From Plantago elongata (Eukaryota; Streptophyta; Magnoliopsida; Lamiales; Plantaginaceae), in assembly GCA_036897095.1 (NCBI GenBank), contig JAYMSP010000086.1, positions 24,244 to 88,243 of the forward strand: a DNA stretch of 64,000 nt. The letters run 5' to 3'. A model generated the notes under the pieces. The model searched no databases. It saw nothing but the letters and a program-made list of their open reading frames with translations, and had not been told where the DNA came from. Each line of letters begins with the position of its first letter. The stretch's first letter is position 1. This document shows positions 24,501 through 36,031 of this stretch, piece by piece. A program made the translations under genes and the position numbers.

Positions 24501-27500
24501 TGGAAATGAGTAAACAAATTAGAAAGTTTTATGCATCAGGTCCTCCCCTCATCTAGAGTTAGAATAATGAACAAGGGAAAAGAGAAGAGACAGATGCAGA
24601 TGCAGAAGACAAAGCAAGAAACACATCATAGTTCTCATGGGACACCATTTCAAAGTTCAGATAGATTGAACAGAAGAATAATTTTACAATCTCAAATACA
24701 ATCCCCTGCATCCATTTTTATGTTAGAATAAAACTGACAAGGAGAGTTTTCGTTTACAATTGGGTTGTTAATAAGTTTAAACAACCCACGTCCCACCGAT
24801 TGGCATATACGCCCTCTTCGTAACGAAGCTATAAGAAGCTGAACTTAGTGATAAAAATGGAACCTTTTCAATTTTCATGACCTTATATCACAACAGTGAA
24901 AGTAAAAATTGAATGATCGGAGACATAGATCAAATTTTAATTTGAATTTTGTCTCAGCGAGGGAATAGAATAGAAACACCTAAGTACATAAAAGTTTTTA
25001 ACAAAGACCAAGCATATCTGACCAGTGGTGCTTTTAGATTTATCTTGTGACAAGCGCCCCATCCTTGCATGCTTCTCCGCAGAATGCTTTTCCATGAGCT
25101 CCTTTTGCTTTGCAATGTTCTCTTCAGTACGTTTCAAGAGGCGATCACCACTCAACCATTCATCCCAACTAAAGAAGAAAATTCATGAGCTATAATTGCA
25201 AGGTTTTTTTTATTAATAACTATAATGGTTTTCCAATCTTTCCGCATGCCATGAATCAATTGCCAAATTCAGATAATTGACTGCACGTGACTTACAAGAT
25301 GCCGTGGAAGAATATATATAATAATGTCTAGTATAATCCTATCGGTAAATGTTCATAACGTAGTATATATAGAGATATAGTGATTTCTACAACGCAATCC
25401 ACGCCTCCACGATAAAGTCATGGTCTATAATCTCAATTAAACAAACCAACTCAGCTGCTATAATCGCAAAGATTTTCGTTCATAAAGAATTACTGCATGA
25501 TAAAGTGAGCCTAGGAGAACATGAGAATTTACTAATAACATTGACATGCTTCAAGAATGATACTACAATTAAGTTGGGTCTAGTCACAGCAAATTGCCTT
25601 GTGTAATGTACTCAGATAGTGCTCCCAAAATAATGTTAATGAGCAATTTTATAAATGCCATGCTATTAAATTAAAGGCGTGTTTTGTTCATAGATTAACC
25701 GACATGCAAAAATTTGATGTTGTATCGTGGTGTGTAATTTCAAGCATGCTCTTGTACTCAGATAGCACTTCCACTAACACGATGTTATTTAATTTAATGA
25801 CCTAATAGTAGTGTTATTCATAGATTGACACATTCACAAAAATTCAAAATCTGCATCATGGTGTTTAAATGATGTGTGCTGAAAGAGAGACTAATATTTG
25901 TCTACTGCCATCCAACAAAAGATAAGGAGGGAATCACATAGATCTGCACCATTCCGAACACCGAACGATTGCTGCGGCCTAAATCAGTTTCAATTATATC
26001 ATTAATTCTTATTTTCATTACTTTTCTGCATTGGATTTAAATCCCACTAATATCAACTAGAATTTCCAGAACAAGACAAAGATTTAAATACTAGTATAGG
26101 GCCGCATTCTATGTAATTTTGTGTCATTACACCAAAATAATCGTGTTGCCAAATAGACCTGAGCAGATGAGGTGCACTCACTTTTTGTTCCATCCCTGAA
26201 AAGAAAGAGCAGAAAATTTCAGAACGAAAAACATATTTTACTGCATTCTTGTAAATTTTATCGTAATAATGTATGCACCTACAAATAAGGTATACAAAGA
26301 CTTGTAAGGGACTTGTCTAAATGAGGAACGAGAGGGACCGATAGATGTCAATAATGTTTTGTGTGCCACCATGTTTTTTTGTTTTTGTGTGTGTGTTAAC
26401 ACCGATGTTCTTAATAGCACCCCTAACGTTTGTCGGTCACTTTTAGTCCCATATACGACAGTTCTCCAGGTGCAGATTAAATAAAAATAGCAAAATCTAC
26501 CAGCAGAAGATACTCAGAAACTACACTTACAGGATAATGGACATAATACCTCCATTCGCCCAGATGAAATTCAACTTTGTGTACCTTGTTAGGGAGAGAG
26601 AAACACATCATATAAGGATTGAGTAACAAAGCCCGCAGACTAACTTAAGAAAACAGACTGCTAACAACAAGTCACTCCAACCTAAAATCTAGTTAAAAAA
26701 TAAAAATACCACCCGTCAGAAATTCCTGAAAGACACACGCTGTTTTTTTTTTTTTTTTTGCTGCAAGCGTATTATTCCTTTAAATACGAGACAGCTCTGT
26801 TAACATATTGCTTCTTGTACTCAACTTCATTCTTATCACATTCTTGCTATGAATATGCTGAAATGGCCTATACTGTTACTACCACACTGAGACAGAGCGC
26901 TCAATGCAAAGGTTTTCCCTTTTACATTCAAAAACTTAGTTTGTCAACCCTTATGAGATCTATTCAAGTCTAGCTGAATGTGAGCACATAACCAATACTA
27001 ATGGAATCAAGGTTTTGACAATGAGAGAGAAAATTCACTGATATCAGCTCATAGAAATTCTTAAGAAAACCAAAATCAATCCCAAAACCAACATACAGAA
27101 GCAACCATTTTTGTTACATTTGCACAAATGAGATTAATCCAGAACTACTCGATTACATTATATTTATAAAAACACAAAGTAAAAATCAAGTCTTTAAGCG
27201 CACAACAGATAGACATACATCAAAGCACACCAAAAAAAGCCCTTTTCCACACCAACACAACCAATCTCAGTAGCTGAAAAGCGTATCAGCTGTAAACATG
27301 TCTTAATTGGATTTCTCCACCAAAAATTCAGCTCAATTATTTCGAAGAAATCAAGAAAGTGGTTTAAAAAAAAAAAGGTTACCTTGGCGTCGTAAAGGCA
27401 AGGTCCATGATAGGTAAGGACCATTTGACCTTCTTTGAAAGAAGCTGAATCAGTAGCTCCGTCTTCCATCGGTTTGTTGGTGGCGCCGATGGTTTCGCTG

Positions 27501-27586
27501 TCGTCGGACCCGACGTCGTTTGAGGTGTTGCTCAACTTATCACCTGATTTCTGCTCTATTGGGCCATTTACACCAAATCCTGCCAT
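21509..27586 (-). CDS. MRG-family chromodomain protein (MRG1/MRG2-like histone reader)
   Basis: Ten exons on the minus strand: 27586-27383, 26584-26531, 26195-26182, 25168-25023, 24317-24277, 23505-23404, 22658-22579, 22130-21961, 21854-21770, 21593-21509; 326 aa, all phases consistent. Residues 50-110 form a chromo-barrel domain (EGQMVLTYHGPCLYDAK, then WRYYVHYPGWNKNWDEWLSG), followed by a basic linker with GAKGKKRKHE and an MRG domain (IQIPSALKMQLVDDYE, KLPRFPTVYQILDKYFDY, SPSSVYGAEHLLRLF, FLQSNQSSFF). Plant MRG1/2 bind H3K4/K36-methylated nucleosomes and link to histone acetylation in flowering-time control. Exon 3 is a 14-nt microexon coding for the middle of the conserved GWNKNWDEW motif. 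Length is normal for the family. Short final exon boundaries are the least certain part. Confidence 0.93.
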
Positions 27587-27849
27587 TTAAACAGCCCAAT
27601 CCGGCAAAAAAGGAATGTTCTTTCTTTTGTTCGAAAACTTTCTTGGATTATTTGGTCGAATGAGGATGGTGTAATACTGTAGTTGAACTTGTTGAAAGTA
27701 CTGTACACTCAAAGTTTTTCTTTTTCTTTTTTTTTTCATTCAATACTTTTTTTTCATTCAATACGTTGCTTTGTCATGATTTTTAGGGTGACGTGGAATA
27801 AGTTTTTAAGCTTATAAAAAAAGTACCGACCGTTCTTCTGGCTGAAGGC
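27587..27849. other. MRG gene 5' flank
   Basis: Pyrimidine-rich upstream region. The phrase TTTTTTTTCATTCAATAC is directly repeated at about 27729-27764. No other element was fixed. Confidence 0.35.
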
Positions 27850-28220
27850 TATGTACGGGTCAATGTAGACGCGGCCTTTCCAAGCAATGGTCAGCGAGTT
27901 GGGATCGGATGTAGTGTGTGGATGCGCGACGTGCTATTTGCGAGACGTATGGAGGTGGTTGATTACCCGCTAGTTCTGCAAAGTGCTAAGGTGTATGTGA
28001 TATGTGATGACGTTAATTGGGCAGTTTTGTAAGGATGGGAGCGAGTTCAAGTTTTTCTTAATTGTCTTTCTTTAATTTCTTTTTTTAACTCGTTAGACTT
28101 TGAATTTTCGTCTGTTGATCATGTTTTGCCAGACATTAAAGTTTTAGCTTCTTCTTTCGTGTCGCGTACGTTCCGCAAGACTTGAACAGGCTAGCTCATA
28201 AACGGGCTCCTCATGCAATT
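27850..28220 (+). pseudogene. Degenerate RNase H-like domain from a non-LTR retroelement
   Basis: One frame from 27850 reads VRVNVDAAFPSNGQRVGIGC and continues to a stop at about 28031. Later pieces include a segment ending NRLAHKRAPHAIR in a different frame near 28185-28220. The order VxVNVDAA..., GxGxxVxD-like strand, and terminal N-x-x-AH-x-x-A block is that of the RVT_3/RNase H domain found in plant LINE-derived proteins. Stops and frameshifts show it is dead. Confidence is moderate because most of the middle is eroded. Confidence 0.55.
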
Positions 28221-29144
28221 CGTTAGCGTGATAATGTTCTGTATTTCTTTTGCCCTTTCGCATTAAGGATGATCACTACCAATTGGTCCTAAAAAAAAAT
28301 TGTAACGTGAAAGATCTTTAATATATTATATTTGAAATCGGACAAATATTATAGAAATTGATTGTGAGTTTTAAGATGAGTACTAATAATTTAATTTAGA
28401 TTTGGAGTTTGTAACACTAATATTTATAACAAATATGAGTCTGGAACAACAATAAAGAAATACTTAGGCGTGAAGCCAAAAGTCGAACTCAGGTTTTGCA
28501 AAAAATATCTATATATGTCCGGATGAATTGTGGAGGCAAGAATTTGAAGTCACATCTTGTTGAGAAAAACATTGGATACTTACCACTTGATCAAAAGTAT
28601 GTACAATTAACATGATACGTATTATTAATGTCTTATCATGTACCATATGTAAAGTACCACTATTCACCGAACTAAGTTTGGAGATGTGGTCGTGCCTATA
28701 TGCACACCCCCTCGGCTCCACCTCCGAATAATAGAGTTCCAACTTAGATATATGAATTATTCCAAATTAGATATATGAACCTTGACTTTACGACGTTGAA
28801 GCTTTTTACATGGATAGATTGTGGAAAGATCGAAATAGTTTAGGGTTATGTTATTTTGAATTTATATGCTACATTACAGTTAGTTACTTAAAATTTATGA
28901 CTATATAATAAGCTTGAAAGAGTTTCTCTTTTGCATCAGTTTTCATCTTGTTGAGTCTAATTGAAGTTATTTAGCATTATAATCGAAAGGATTTAGGAGA
29001 TTCTGGACTAAATATATATTCATCACATTAGAATTTCTGTTGCGGCAACATTTTTACAATGTAATATATCAAATCAAAGAATAATAAATACCTAGATTGA
29101 ATAAAAGAATCGAGATCACGTATCAAATCATCTAAACCATCTAT
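28221..29144. other. AT-rich spacer
   Basis: No gene seen. It contains a duplicated ACTTAGATATATGAA-like phrase near 28741-28780 and nothing else recognisable. Confidence 0.4.
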
Positions 29145-29417
29145 TTAGTTTCCAGCTCCTGGACTTGGACCAGAATTGTGGATTTTGGCTAGATCAGTTA
29201 AAGAATGTGTTTCGGCATGTCCATCTCCTCCACGACCAGGCCCTCCAGTTTTCATTGCCTGCAAGTACAAACCATCCAATATGTTCGCAATTCGCCCTTC
29301 CATGGAAGCTTGACGGTCAACGAGAATCCTGAAAGAACGTGCATCCGCGCTTCTGGGAACAACTACCAGGCTACTTACAATGAGAAATGTGCAAAAGATT
29401 AGACATTTTTGTGCCAT
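29145..29417 (-). CDS. Precursor of a small secreted SGPS-type signalling peptide (PIP/PIPL-like)
   Basis: Single-exon 90-aa protein. Residues 1-26 are a strong signal peptide (MAQKCLIFCTFLIVSSLVVV... ending SADA). A variable, partly charged middle follows, and the protein ends exactly with NSGPSPGAGN. Short plant preproproteins with an N-terminal signal and a C-terminal SGPS-P-x-GxGH core belong to the PAMP-induced peptide (PIP) and PIP-like families, sensed by receptor kinases such as RLK7 in immunity and root development. Here the last residue is Asn rather than the usual His. The mature peptide would be released by proteolysis and the prolines probably hydroxylated (inference from the family). 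An IDA/CEP assignment is less likely because those cores differ. Confidence 0.8.
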   Translation of the reverse strand: MAQKCLIFCTFLIVSSLVVVPRSADARSFRILVDRQASMEGRIANILDGLYLQAMKTGGPGRGGDGHAETHSLTDLAKIHNSGPSPGAGN

Positions 29418-29530
29418 TGGTAAATTAATGAAGCTAATCCTTAATTTGCAAAGTGCTTAGATATAATTTGAGATGTAGTACTTGATATGAGCTGATTTTA
29501 TGAGATTGAATATGTTTGAAAATATTGCGG

Positions 29531-29540
29531 ACATATATAG
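29531..29540 (-). promoter_or_regulatory. Candidate TATA box for the SGPS peptide gene
   Basis: CTATATATGT on the minus strand, about 115-120 bp upstream of the ATG at 29417, a plausible spacing for a plant promoter with a short leader. No experimental start site is known. Confidence 0.4.
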
Positions 29541-29774
29541 ATTGCATAATGTGCTTATGTTATTGCGGGGAAGCATGGTCTGGACAATTTTGGAGTCTAA
29601 ACTAATTTGACTAGTTAATTGTATAATTTTTCATGACTAGATTAATAGTCTAGTATGTAAATGGCCACCAATTTAAATCAATTATGATCAAATATTGGAA
29701 GTGATTGTTTGAGTCAGCACTGCCGCCATGCCATGTCAATTACCAGAAGTTGCTGTTGTGGGATATACGCGCAA

Positions 29775-29833
29775 AAACATGTTAGAGTAATCATTTTCAA
29801 AAAAAAAAAAAAAAAAAAACATGTTAGAGTAAT
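29775..29833 (+). mobile_element. Minimal retroposon tail: poly(A) tract between 16-17 bp direct repeats
   Basis: AACATGTTAGAGTAAT occurs just before (ending 29791) and just after (ending 29833) a short CATTTTC plus about 20 A insertion. The layout fits a target-site duplication around an extremely 5'-truncated poly(A)-tailed retroposon. A slippage-mediated duplication is the alternative. Confidence 0.6.
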
Positions 29834-30369
29834 ACTCTCATACTTGAACTTAACTACTATCAAAAATTAACTCAATCATACATAATTCATAGTATAGCTA
29901 TCATAGAGAGATTTTGTTCGATTGGTTAATTCATGATTTTGCCACACCGTGTGGTTGCCATATTTGTGGATTCAGTAATTTAGGCCAGTTATCCAGGGAT
30001 TTCTTTAAGATTTCTTTATTATAATATAAGAGTTACTAGTTCTAACCTCACGGTATAGTTCACTTATTGAATAAAAAATATAAAAGATATTGTACAATAA
30101 TAACAAATCGAGGTTCAGATAAAAAAATCAAAGTAAATGAAAATCAGATACATTTTATTGCATTGAATAAACCAAATAAAGTCATCACGATCTCCATTGA
30201 ATATTGCAAATGAAAACTCAAATCAAATCTTCATGATATGCATCAATGAAAGTAGTAGCATCATGTGCAATAATATGACATAAAATTTAGTTAATAAATT
30301 GAAGTAAATTAACTTGTAAACTATATTATTTATAAACCAAGCACAATATCTCAAAGAGAGCTAAAAACC

Positions 30370-31145
30370 TCCTTGTAAACTATGTCGATAGTTATGTCGG
30401 TCGGATTATCTTCCTCATTGAGTGCTAAAACCTTCAGACATTTCTTGCTTGTTACTCTTGAAAATGCCACGTATAACTGACAATGACTACAGACGGAATT
30501 TGGAAGGTAGATACCGAATGAGATAGTGATTGTCCCTTACTTTTGTTTATTGTCATTCCATAACAAACTGAAATCGGGATATGTCTCTGCTGAAATCTAA
30601 TAGGAAACTTAGTGAGATCAGAGGGTGTGAGTAACATCCGAGGTATATACAAAGGCTTCCCAGCATTCTTTCCAAGCATGGTTATCGCCTGAATAACACG
30701 TTCGTCAGTCGCAATGACAAGTAGTCTAGTTTCGTTACACAACCCCTCTACATGATCAATGTTTCTCATCGAGTAACATAATAGGAGTGTTAACCTTCAG
30801 TCGAATTATATGATTTGGTATGCCAGATGCCTTGATAGCGCTTAAGAATTCAATAGAGTAAACGTCTTCTCTATTGAGAAAATCATCTTCATCAGGACAG
30901 ATGGCATATGAACTCATGAACTCGGTTGCATCACCAGGTAGAATAGACATTAAATAATCATTGACCTCATGTACTATCTCATTAGTATGCGCAAGAATAG
31001 CTCATCATCACCAACATGAGATAATAAGTTAGGATACCTGCTCTTAACGATTGCATCAATCAGTTCACCAGTATGGCGTATCAAAAGTTCATCCGGTATC
31101 TTGAACTCGACTTCATTGTCATCATCACCACCAATTAATGCTCCA
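30370..31145 (-). pseudogene. Helitron PIF1-like helicase fragment (C-terminal)
   Basis: On the minus strand from about 31140 down: EVEFKIPDELLIRHTGE, VNDYLMSILPGDATEFMSS, NHIIRLKVNTPIMLL, then NIDHVEGLCNETRLLV, PRMLLTPSDLTKFPIRFQ and MTINKSKGQSLSH, ending with QLYVAFSRVTSKK in a shifted frame around 30450-30480. It parallels the C-terminal half of the helicase pseudogene at 11036-16000 and has frameshifts. The P-loop half is absent. Confidence 0.8.
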
Positions 31146-32272
31146 ACTCTCTTCGATCTTCTTTGTACTTTTTTGATCTTCGTAACGGGCCGGGAGGGGG
31201 TTCGGGGTTTAAGCGGTTAAACTTTCTTCTATATTCTGTCTACTTTTTGATATGTTTGTAGAATAATATTTATTTATCTTTTGGGAGGGGAGGGGGGATT
31301 GACGCATAAAATATACCGTCGCGGGGGTTTTCAAATTAATTTTTAAATCAATTTTCTCCCCACTTGACTAATATTATTTTTCTTTTTTCACAACCCTCCT
31401 CTCACTCTCTTTTACCTTTCCAATTTTACTAACAACCTTAAAACTTAAATCAATCAAATAATATTACAACCAACCAAATCAGAATCTACAATCAAATTTA
31501 AATTGATGAATTAGGGGGCACCGACGACCTGCAAGGCAACAAGTAACAAACCTAGAGACGCAAGGTACCAAGGTGACACCGGTGTGGTGCCGACCGTAGG
31601 AGCTCCGACGCTCAAGTTAGTAATCAAGTGGAGAATAATAAACAAAACGACAGTGAGAGAGATGGAGTTGATGCAGATCGACTTATCGACAAGGAGAGAA
31701 TGGTTATCGACAGTGAGTTAGCTGACCGTGTGAGAGGGAGCTAACTAATGGTCATCGGTAAGCGAGGTAGGATGGCTGAAGGTGATGCTTGATCATCTGA
31801 CTGACAACCTGAGAGCTCCTGAGAGCTTGATCGTCTTACTAACAACCTGAGAGTTTGATCGTCTTACTGACTGTTAGAGCGCTAGGGATTGAGAGAGAGG
31901 CGTTCGACCGATAGCTAGGTTTTTCGTAGTGTGACTGAGATGATCGTTTTCTCCTTCCGCTTGTCTTCTTATATAGATCGTCCATCCGTACCACCTCTCC
32001 TATATATCGGGTGAGGAGTATCTTCGTGGGCTGACTAAGTCTAATCGGTTGCTTACTAACTGAATGAGTTAGTCAAGCAATGTGGGTCGATCAGTCCGTT
32101 AGGGTAACATGGTTAGCCTTGTGAAGTGGGTTGGACATGTCTCAATTTAGTCGATTGAGCTCGTTTCTGGTAGACTAAGCAGGTCAGTCAAGTAAGGTTG
32201 GCTCGCATGTCTGTCAGACTTGCCAAGTGTGTTGGCTAACTTGTCGGCCCGCTAGGAAGTCGATAGGCCAAA
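31146..32272. other. Unassigned region between Helitron and copia remnants
   Basis: No gene recognised. It contains G-runs (GGGAGGGGAGGGGGG near 31278-31300) and a short direct repeat CTGAGAG(C/T)TTGATCGTCTTACT at about 31818-31870. The composition of 31520-32270 (many CTGACT, GATCG, TCGTC words) suggests LTR-like sequence, but it does not match the 3' LTR of the neighbouring copia element. Confidence 0.35.
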
Positions 32273-35200
32273 ATGAGTAAGCCTCTTTGTTGGATGACGA
32301 CTCAGGTGCATAGATGGATAATAGATTCAGATGCATCATATCATATTATCTATAACAAAGAACTATTCACTGATAATGTTAGAGTAATTACTGACTATGT
32401 TCAGTTGCCTAACTTCACTAAAATTCCCATTACACACATTGGAGATATAAAGCTAAATAATAGTTATATACCCAAAAATGTTCTGTATGTTCCCTATTTT
32501 AAATTGAACTTGTTATCAATACACAAGATATGCAGAGACAATGCTATTGAATTCTTGTTTACTGAAAATTTCTTTCAAATAATGCAAACAAACTCTTTCA
32601 TGACATTGACAAAGATTGGGAAGATTAAAGCTAAAAGAGGGTTATATGAAATTGAAGACTTTCCAGTTTTACCTAAGGCATTAGCCATTACCAATCAGAA
32701 TGTTCAAGATGGATCTGCTATGGTTAAAGACCATCTATGTCATTTTAAATTAGGTCACTTTAGTCAGCTATTAAAGCTTTCTGTCCTAAAATCACATGTA
32801 AAGAGTTTACTTATTATGAAGTCTGTATGCAAGCCAAACAAAAGAAACTCCCTTTTCATGTGAGTAATAAAAGTTCTACTTCTATTATTGAACTATTGCA
32901 TTGTGATCTATGGGGACCCTATCCTGTGCAAACTCTGGATAAACATAGTTATTTTTAGACTAATGTTGATGACTTTAGCAGGTTTACATGGATATACTTG
33001 TTAAAATACAAGTCTGAAACTAAAGGTACACTGCAAAGCTTCATTAAAATGATACAAAACCAAACTCATAAGAACGTTAAAATATTAAGATCTGATAATG
33101 GCATGGAGTTTTACATGCCAAATGTGGTGAATGAATATGGAATAATTCATCAGAGAACATGTGCTTATACACCACAACAAAATGGTGTAGTTCAAAGGAA
33201 ACATCAACATTTGTTAAATGTAACAAGGGCATTACTTTTTCAATCTAACATGACCAAGTATTTCTGGGGAGATGCAGTTTCAAATGCAGCCTTTATGATA
33301 ATAGAACACCAAGTATGGTCTTGAACAATAAGACACCATATGAGTTGTTTTATAACAAAAAACCTGATTACACTTTAATCAGAACTTTTGGGTGTTTATG
33401 TTTTTCCAACATAAAGAAAGTAGGAAGAACAAAACTAGATTCCAGATCACAGAAATGTGTATTTATAGGTTTTGCTGCTAATGTTAAAGGATATAGATTA
33501 TTTGATCTAGAGAAAGGAGTAACATTTATCTGCATAAATGTTATTTTTATGGAAACAATATTTCCATTTAAAAATCAACAAAACATTGATAAAGAAATCA
33601 AGTTAAATACACCACATACTGAAGATTATGACTGGGTTGAGATAAATAAAAGAGTCATTGACTCATCAGAAGAATTACTCAATGAACCAGAACAGGTTCA
33701 AGAAGAACCTGATCACATTGAGCATATCAATGAAGAACAACATCAAAATGAAGAAGAAATAGAACAAATTGATCAGAATAGAGAAATCAGAAGAACTAGA
33801 AGAATAAGAAAACTTCCATCTCATCTTGATATTTATTACCATAATGCTAAATCATATAGCATTCAATCAAATAATGACTTGAAAATAAAATATCCTCTTT
33901 CTGAGTTTCTTGGATATGATAAATTATCAGAAGAATACATAATGTATTCTATTAATCTAGCATTAATACATGAACCAGACACATATGAAGAAGCTATTAA
34001 AGAGAAACATTGGAAGGATGCTATAACAGAAGAATTAGAAGTCCTTGAAGAAAATAAAACATGGAGTATTGTCAAGAAATCTCCATATGCTAAAACTATC
34101 AACTGCAGATTTCTTTTTCAAACAAAACTGAACTCTGAAGGACAAATTGATAAACATAAATCTAGGTTAGTAGCAAGAGGATTTACACAAAATATGGTTT
34201 TGACTACACTGAGACTTTCAGTCCAGTGGCTAAGTTAACTACAATGAAAGTGTTCTTATCTCTGGCTGCTAAACATGATTGGTTTCTTAGTCAATTAGAT
34301 GTCCATAATGCCTTTTAAGATGAAAATCTTGCAGAAGAAATTTATATGCAGATCCCTCAAGGCCTTTTACTTGAGGGAGAGAATACTAATAATCAAATGG
34401 TATGTAGATTACATAAATCAATTTATGGTCTAAAACAAGCATTTAGGCAATGGAATTACAAGCTCACTATCACTTTTTGCTAAAACCTCACTAGAAAATG
34501 ACAAGTTCATTGCTTTACTGATATATGTTAATGATATAATCATTGGCAGTAAAAATCAGCATGAAATTGATTCAATAAAGATTAGCTTGCATAAACATTT
34601 CAAGATAAGAAATTTAGGAAATTTAAAATATTTTCTTGATCTTGAAATAGCAAGAAACAATATAGGCATACATATCTCTCAAAAGAAATATGGCACTGAA
34701 ATCATAGAGATTGCAGGACTATTGGGTTGTAAGCCTACTATAACACCAATAGAACAAAATACAAAGTTTCTTCCTGATAATTCAGAACCTCTTCATGATC
34801 CAACCTTCTATAGAAGCTTATTGGAAAATTGATTTATCTTGATATCACAAGACCTGACATAGCTTATGCTATAAGCATTTTTAGTCAGTTTATGGAAAAA
34901 CCTTGTAAGTTACATTTAGAAGGCATTTTTAGAGTCATCGGATATCTTAAAGGATATATTGGTTTAGGGATTGTTTTCTCCCTAAAGAGAATAATTTTCA
35001 GATCACTTCATATAGTGATTCTGATTATGCAGGATGTCCAATAACAAGAAGCTCAACCTCAGGTTATTGTATCTTTATTGGCAAATCACTGGTTAGCTGG
35101 AAATTCAAGAAACTGGAAATTCAAGAAACAAGTAACTGTAAGCAGGTCATCAGTAGCCAGTTGAATATAGAGCCATTGCTTTTGTCTTTATTTGGCTAAA

Positions 35201-35489
35201 GACCTTACTAGCTAAAAGATTTTGGTTTAATCAACCTACAAGGCTTCTTTGTGATAATCAATCGGCCATTCACTTGACTAAAAATCTTGTCTTTCACGAA
35301 AGAACAAAACATATCGAAGTAGATTGTCATTTCATTAGAGAAAAGATTAATGATGGGATTATAGAAATTGATTACATTCAAAACAAGAACAACTAGCTGA
35401 TATTTTCACTAACGTTGTATGCTCAACAGATCTAATTAAAGTATTGACATATGAACATATCTAATATATATGTTTCTCTTGAGGGAGAG
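32273..35489 (+). pseudogene. Ty1/copia polyprotein remnant (protease-integrase-RT-RNase H)
   Basis: The pol order is clear: a protease-like WIIDSDASYH near 32310, GAG-pre-integrase, an integrase core (LHCDLWGPY near 32900, ILRSDNGMEF near 33085, TPQQNGVVQRKH near 33170), the reverse transcriptase from about 33980 (ITEELEVLEENKTW; the catalytic box reads YVNDII near 34525), and RNase H ending with DNQSAIHLTKN near 35255. It is broken by several stops and frameshifts. The integrase third acidic residue is Gln (VVQRKH rather than VVERKH) and the RT box has Asn for Asp, so it is inactive. Gag and the 5' LTR are missing. Confidence 0.88.
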
Positions 35490-36031
35490 TATTGGAAACA
35501 AAAACTCAAGTTGTATAAACTTGATTGATCACATTGCAATTTGTTAAAAGTTAATTACAAAATATTTGAAAGTCTTAGGACTGAAAGTGGAGGCACGAAT
35601 AAAGTTGAGATCAAATCGAACACAGGAAAAATGCGGAAGGACCAAAGATTAAAGCGGAATTTTATTTATGCTGAGACAAAGGCAAAAGCGTCTCACGATC
35701 TTACGATTAATGACGCCTGGAGAAGTTCATCTTCTTCCTCCAGTAAACGGACGAAAACCTGCAACCCTTGATCATAGAAGTACAGGAATGGCACTTCTTC
35801 ATCCTGGCCCTTCATCTTAAAATCAACGGTGACCTTTGATTCTTGGAGAGCAAGCAGCATAGACGCGCCTTGATCCGTTACAGATAGTTTGTGTTTTAGC
35901 TAAATGTCTAAAATTGTAGTCTATGTTCATTAATTCCGGTTCAGCTATATATAGCCTCCTGTAAAACCCGATTTGATCAAGCAATACAACAAGCATTCTC
36001 CTCTTCTCTTTTCTGTATTTCATTTTTAACA
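35490..36031 (+). repeat. Probable 3' LTR of the copia element
   Basis: Starts TATTGGAAAC (family norm TGTTGGAAAC) directly after a purine tract TTGAGGGAGAG, and probably ends TTTTTAACA at 36031. It contains a TATA box and a pyrimidine-rich tail as in copia LTRs. No matching 5' LTR is present, so both ends rest on signature alone. Confidence 0.6.
35945..35953 (+). promoter_or_regulatory. TATA box within the LTR
   Basis: CTATATATAG about 80 bp before the LTR end; the usual place for a copia LTR core promoter. Probably inactive given the state of the element. Confidence 0.45.

Larger units (their letters stand above)
29418..30369. other. Spacer upstream of the SGPS peptide gene
   Basis: AT-rich. 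Beyond the promoter region it holds the poly(A) insertion at 29775-29833. No gene seen. Confidence 0.4.

Noticed and set aside
31520-32270. 5' LTR of the copia element at 32273
   Set aside because: LTR-like in composition but it shares no extended similarity with the probable 3' LTR at 35490-36031.
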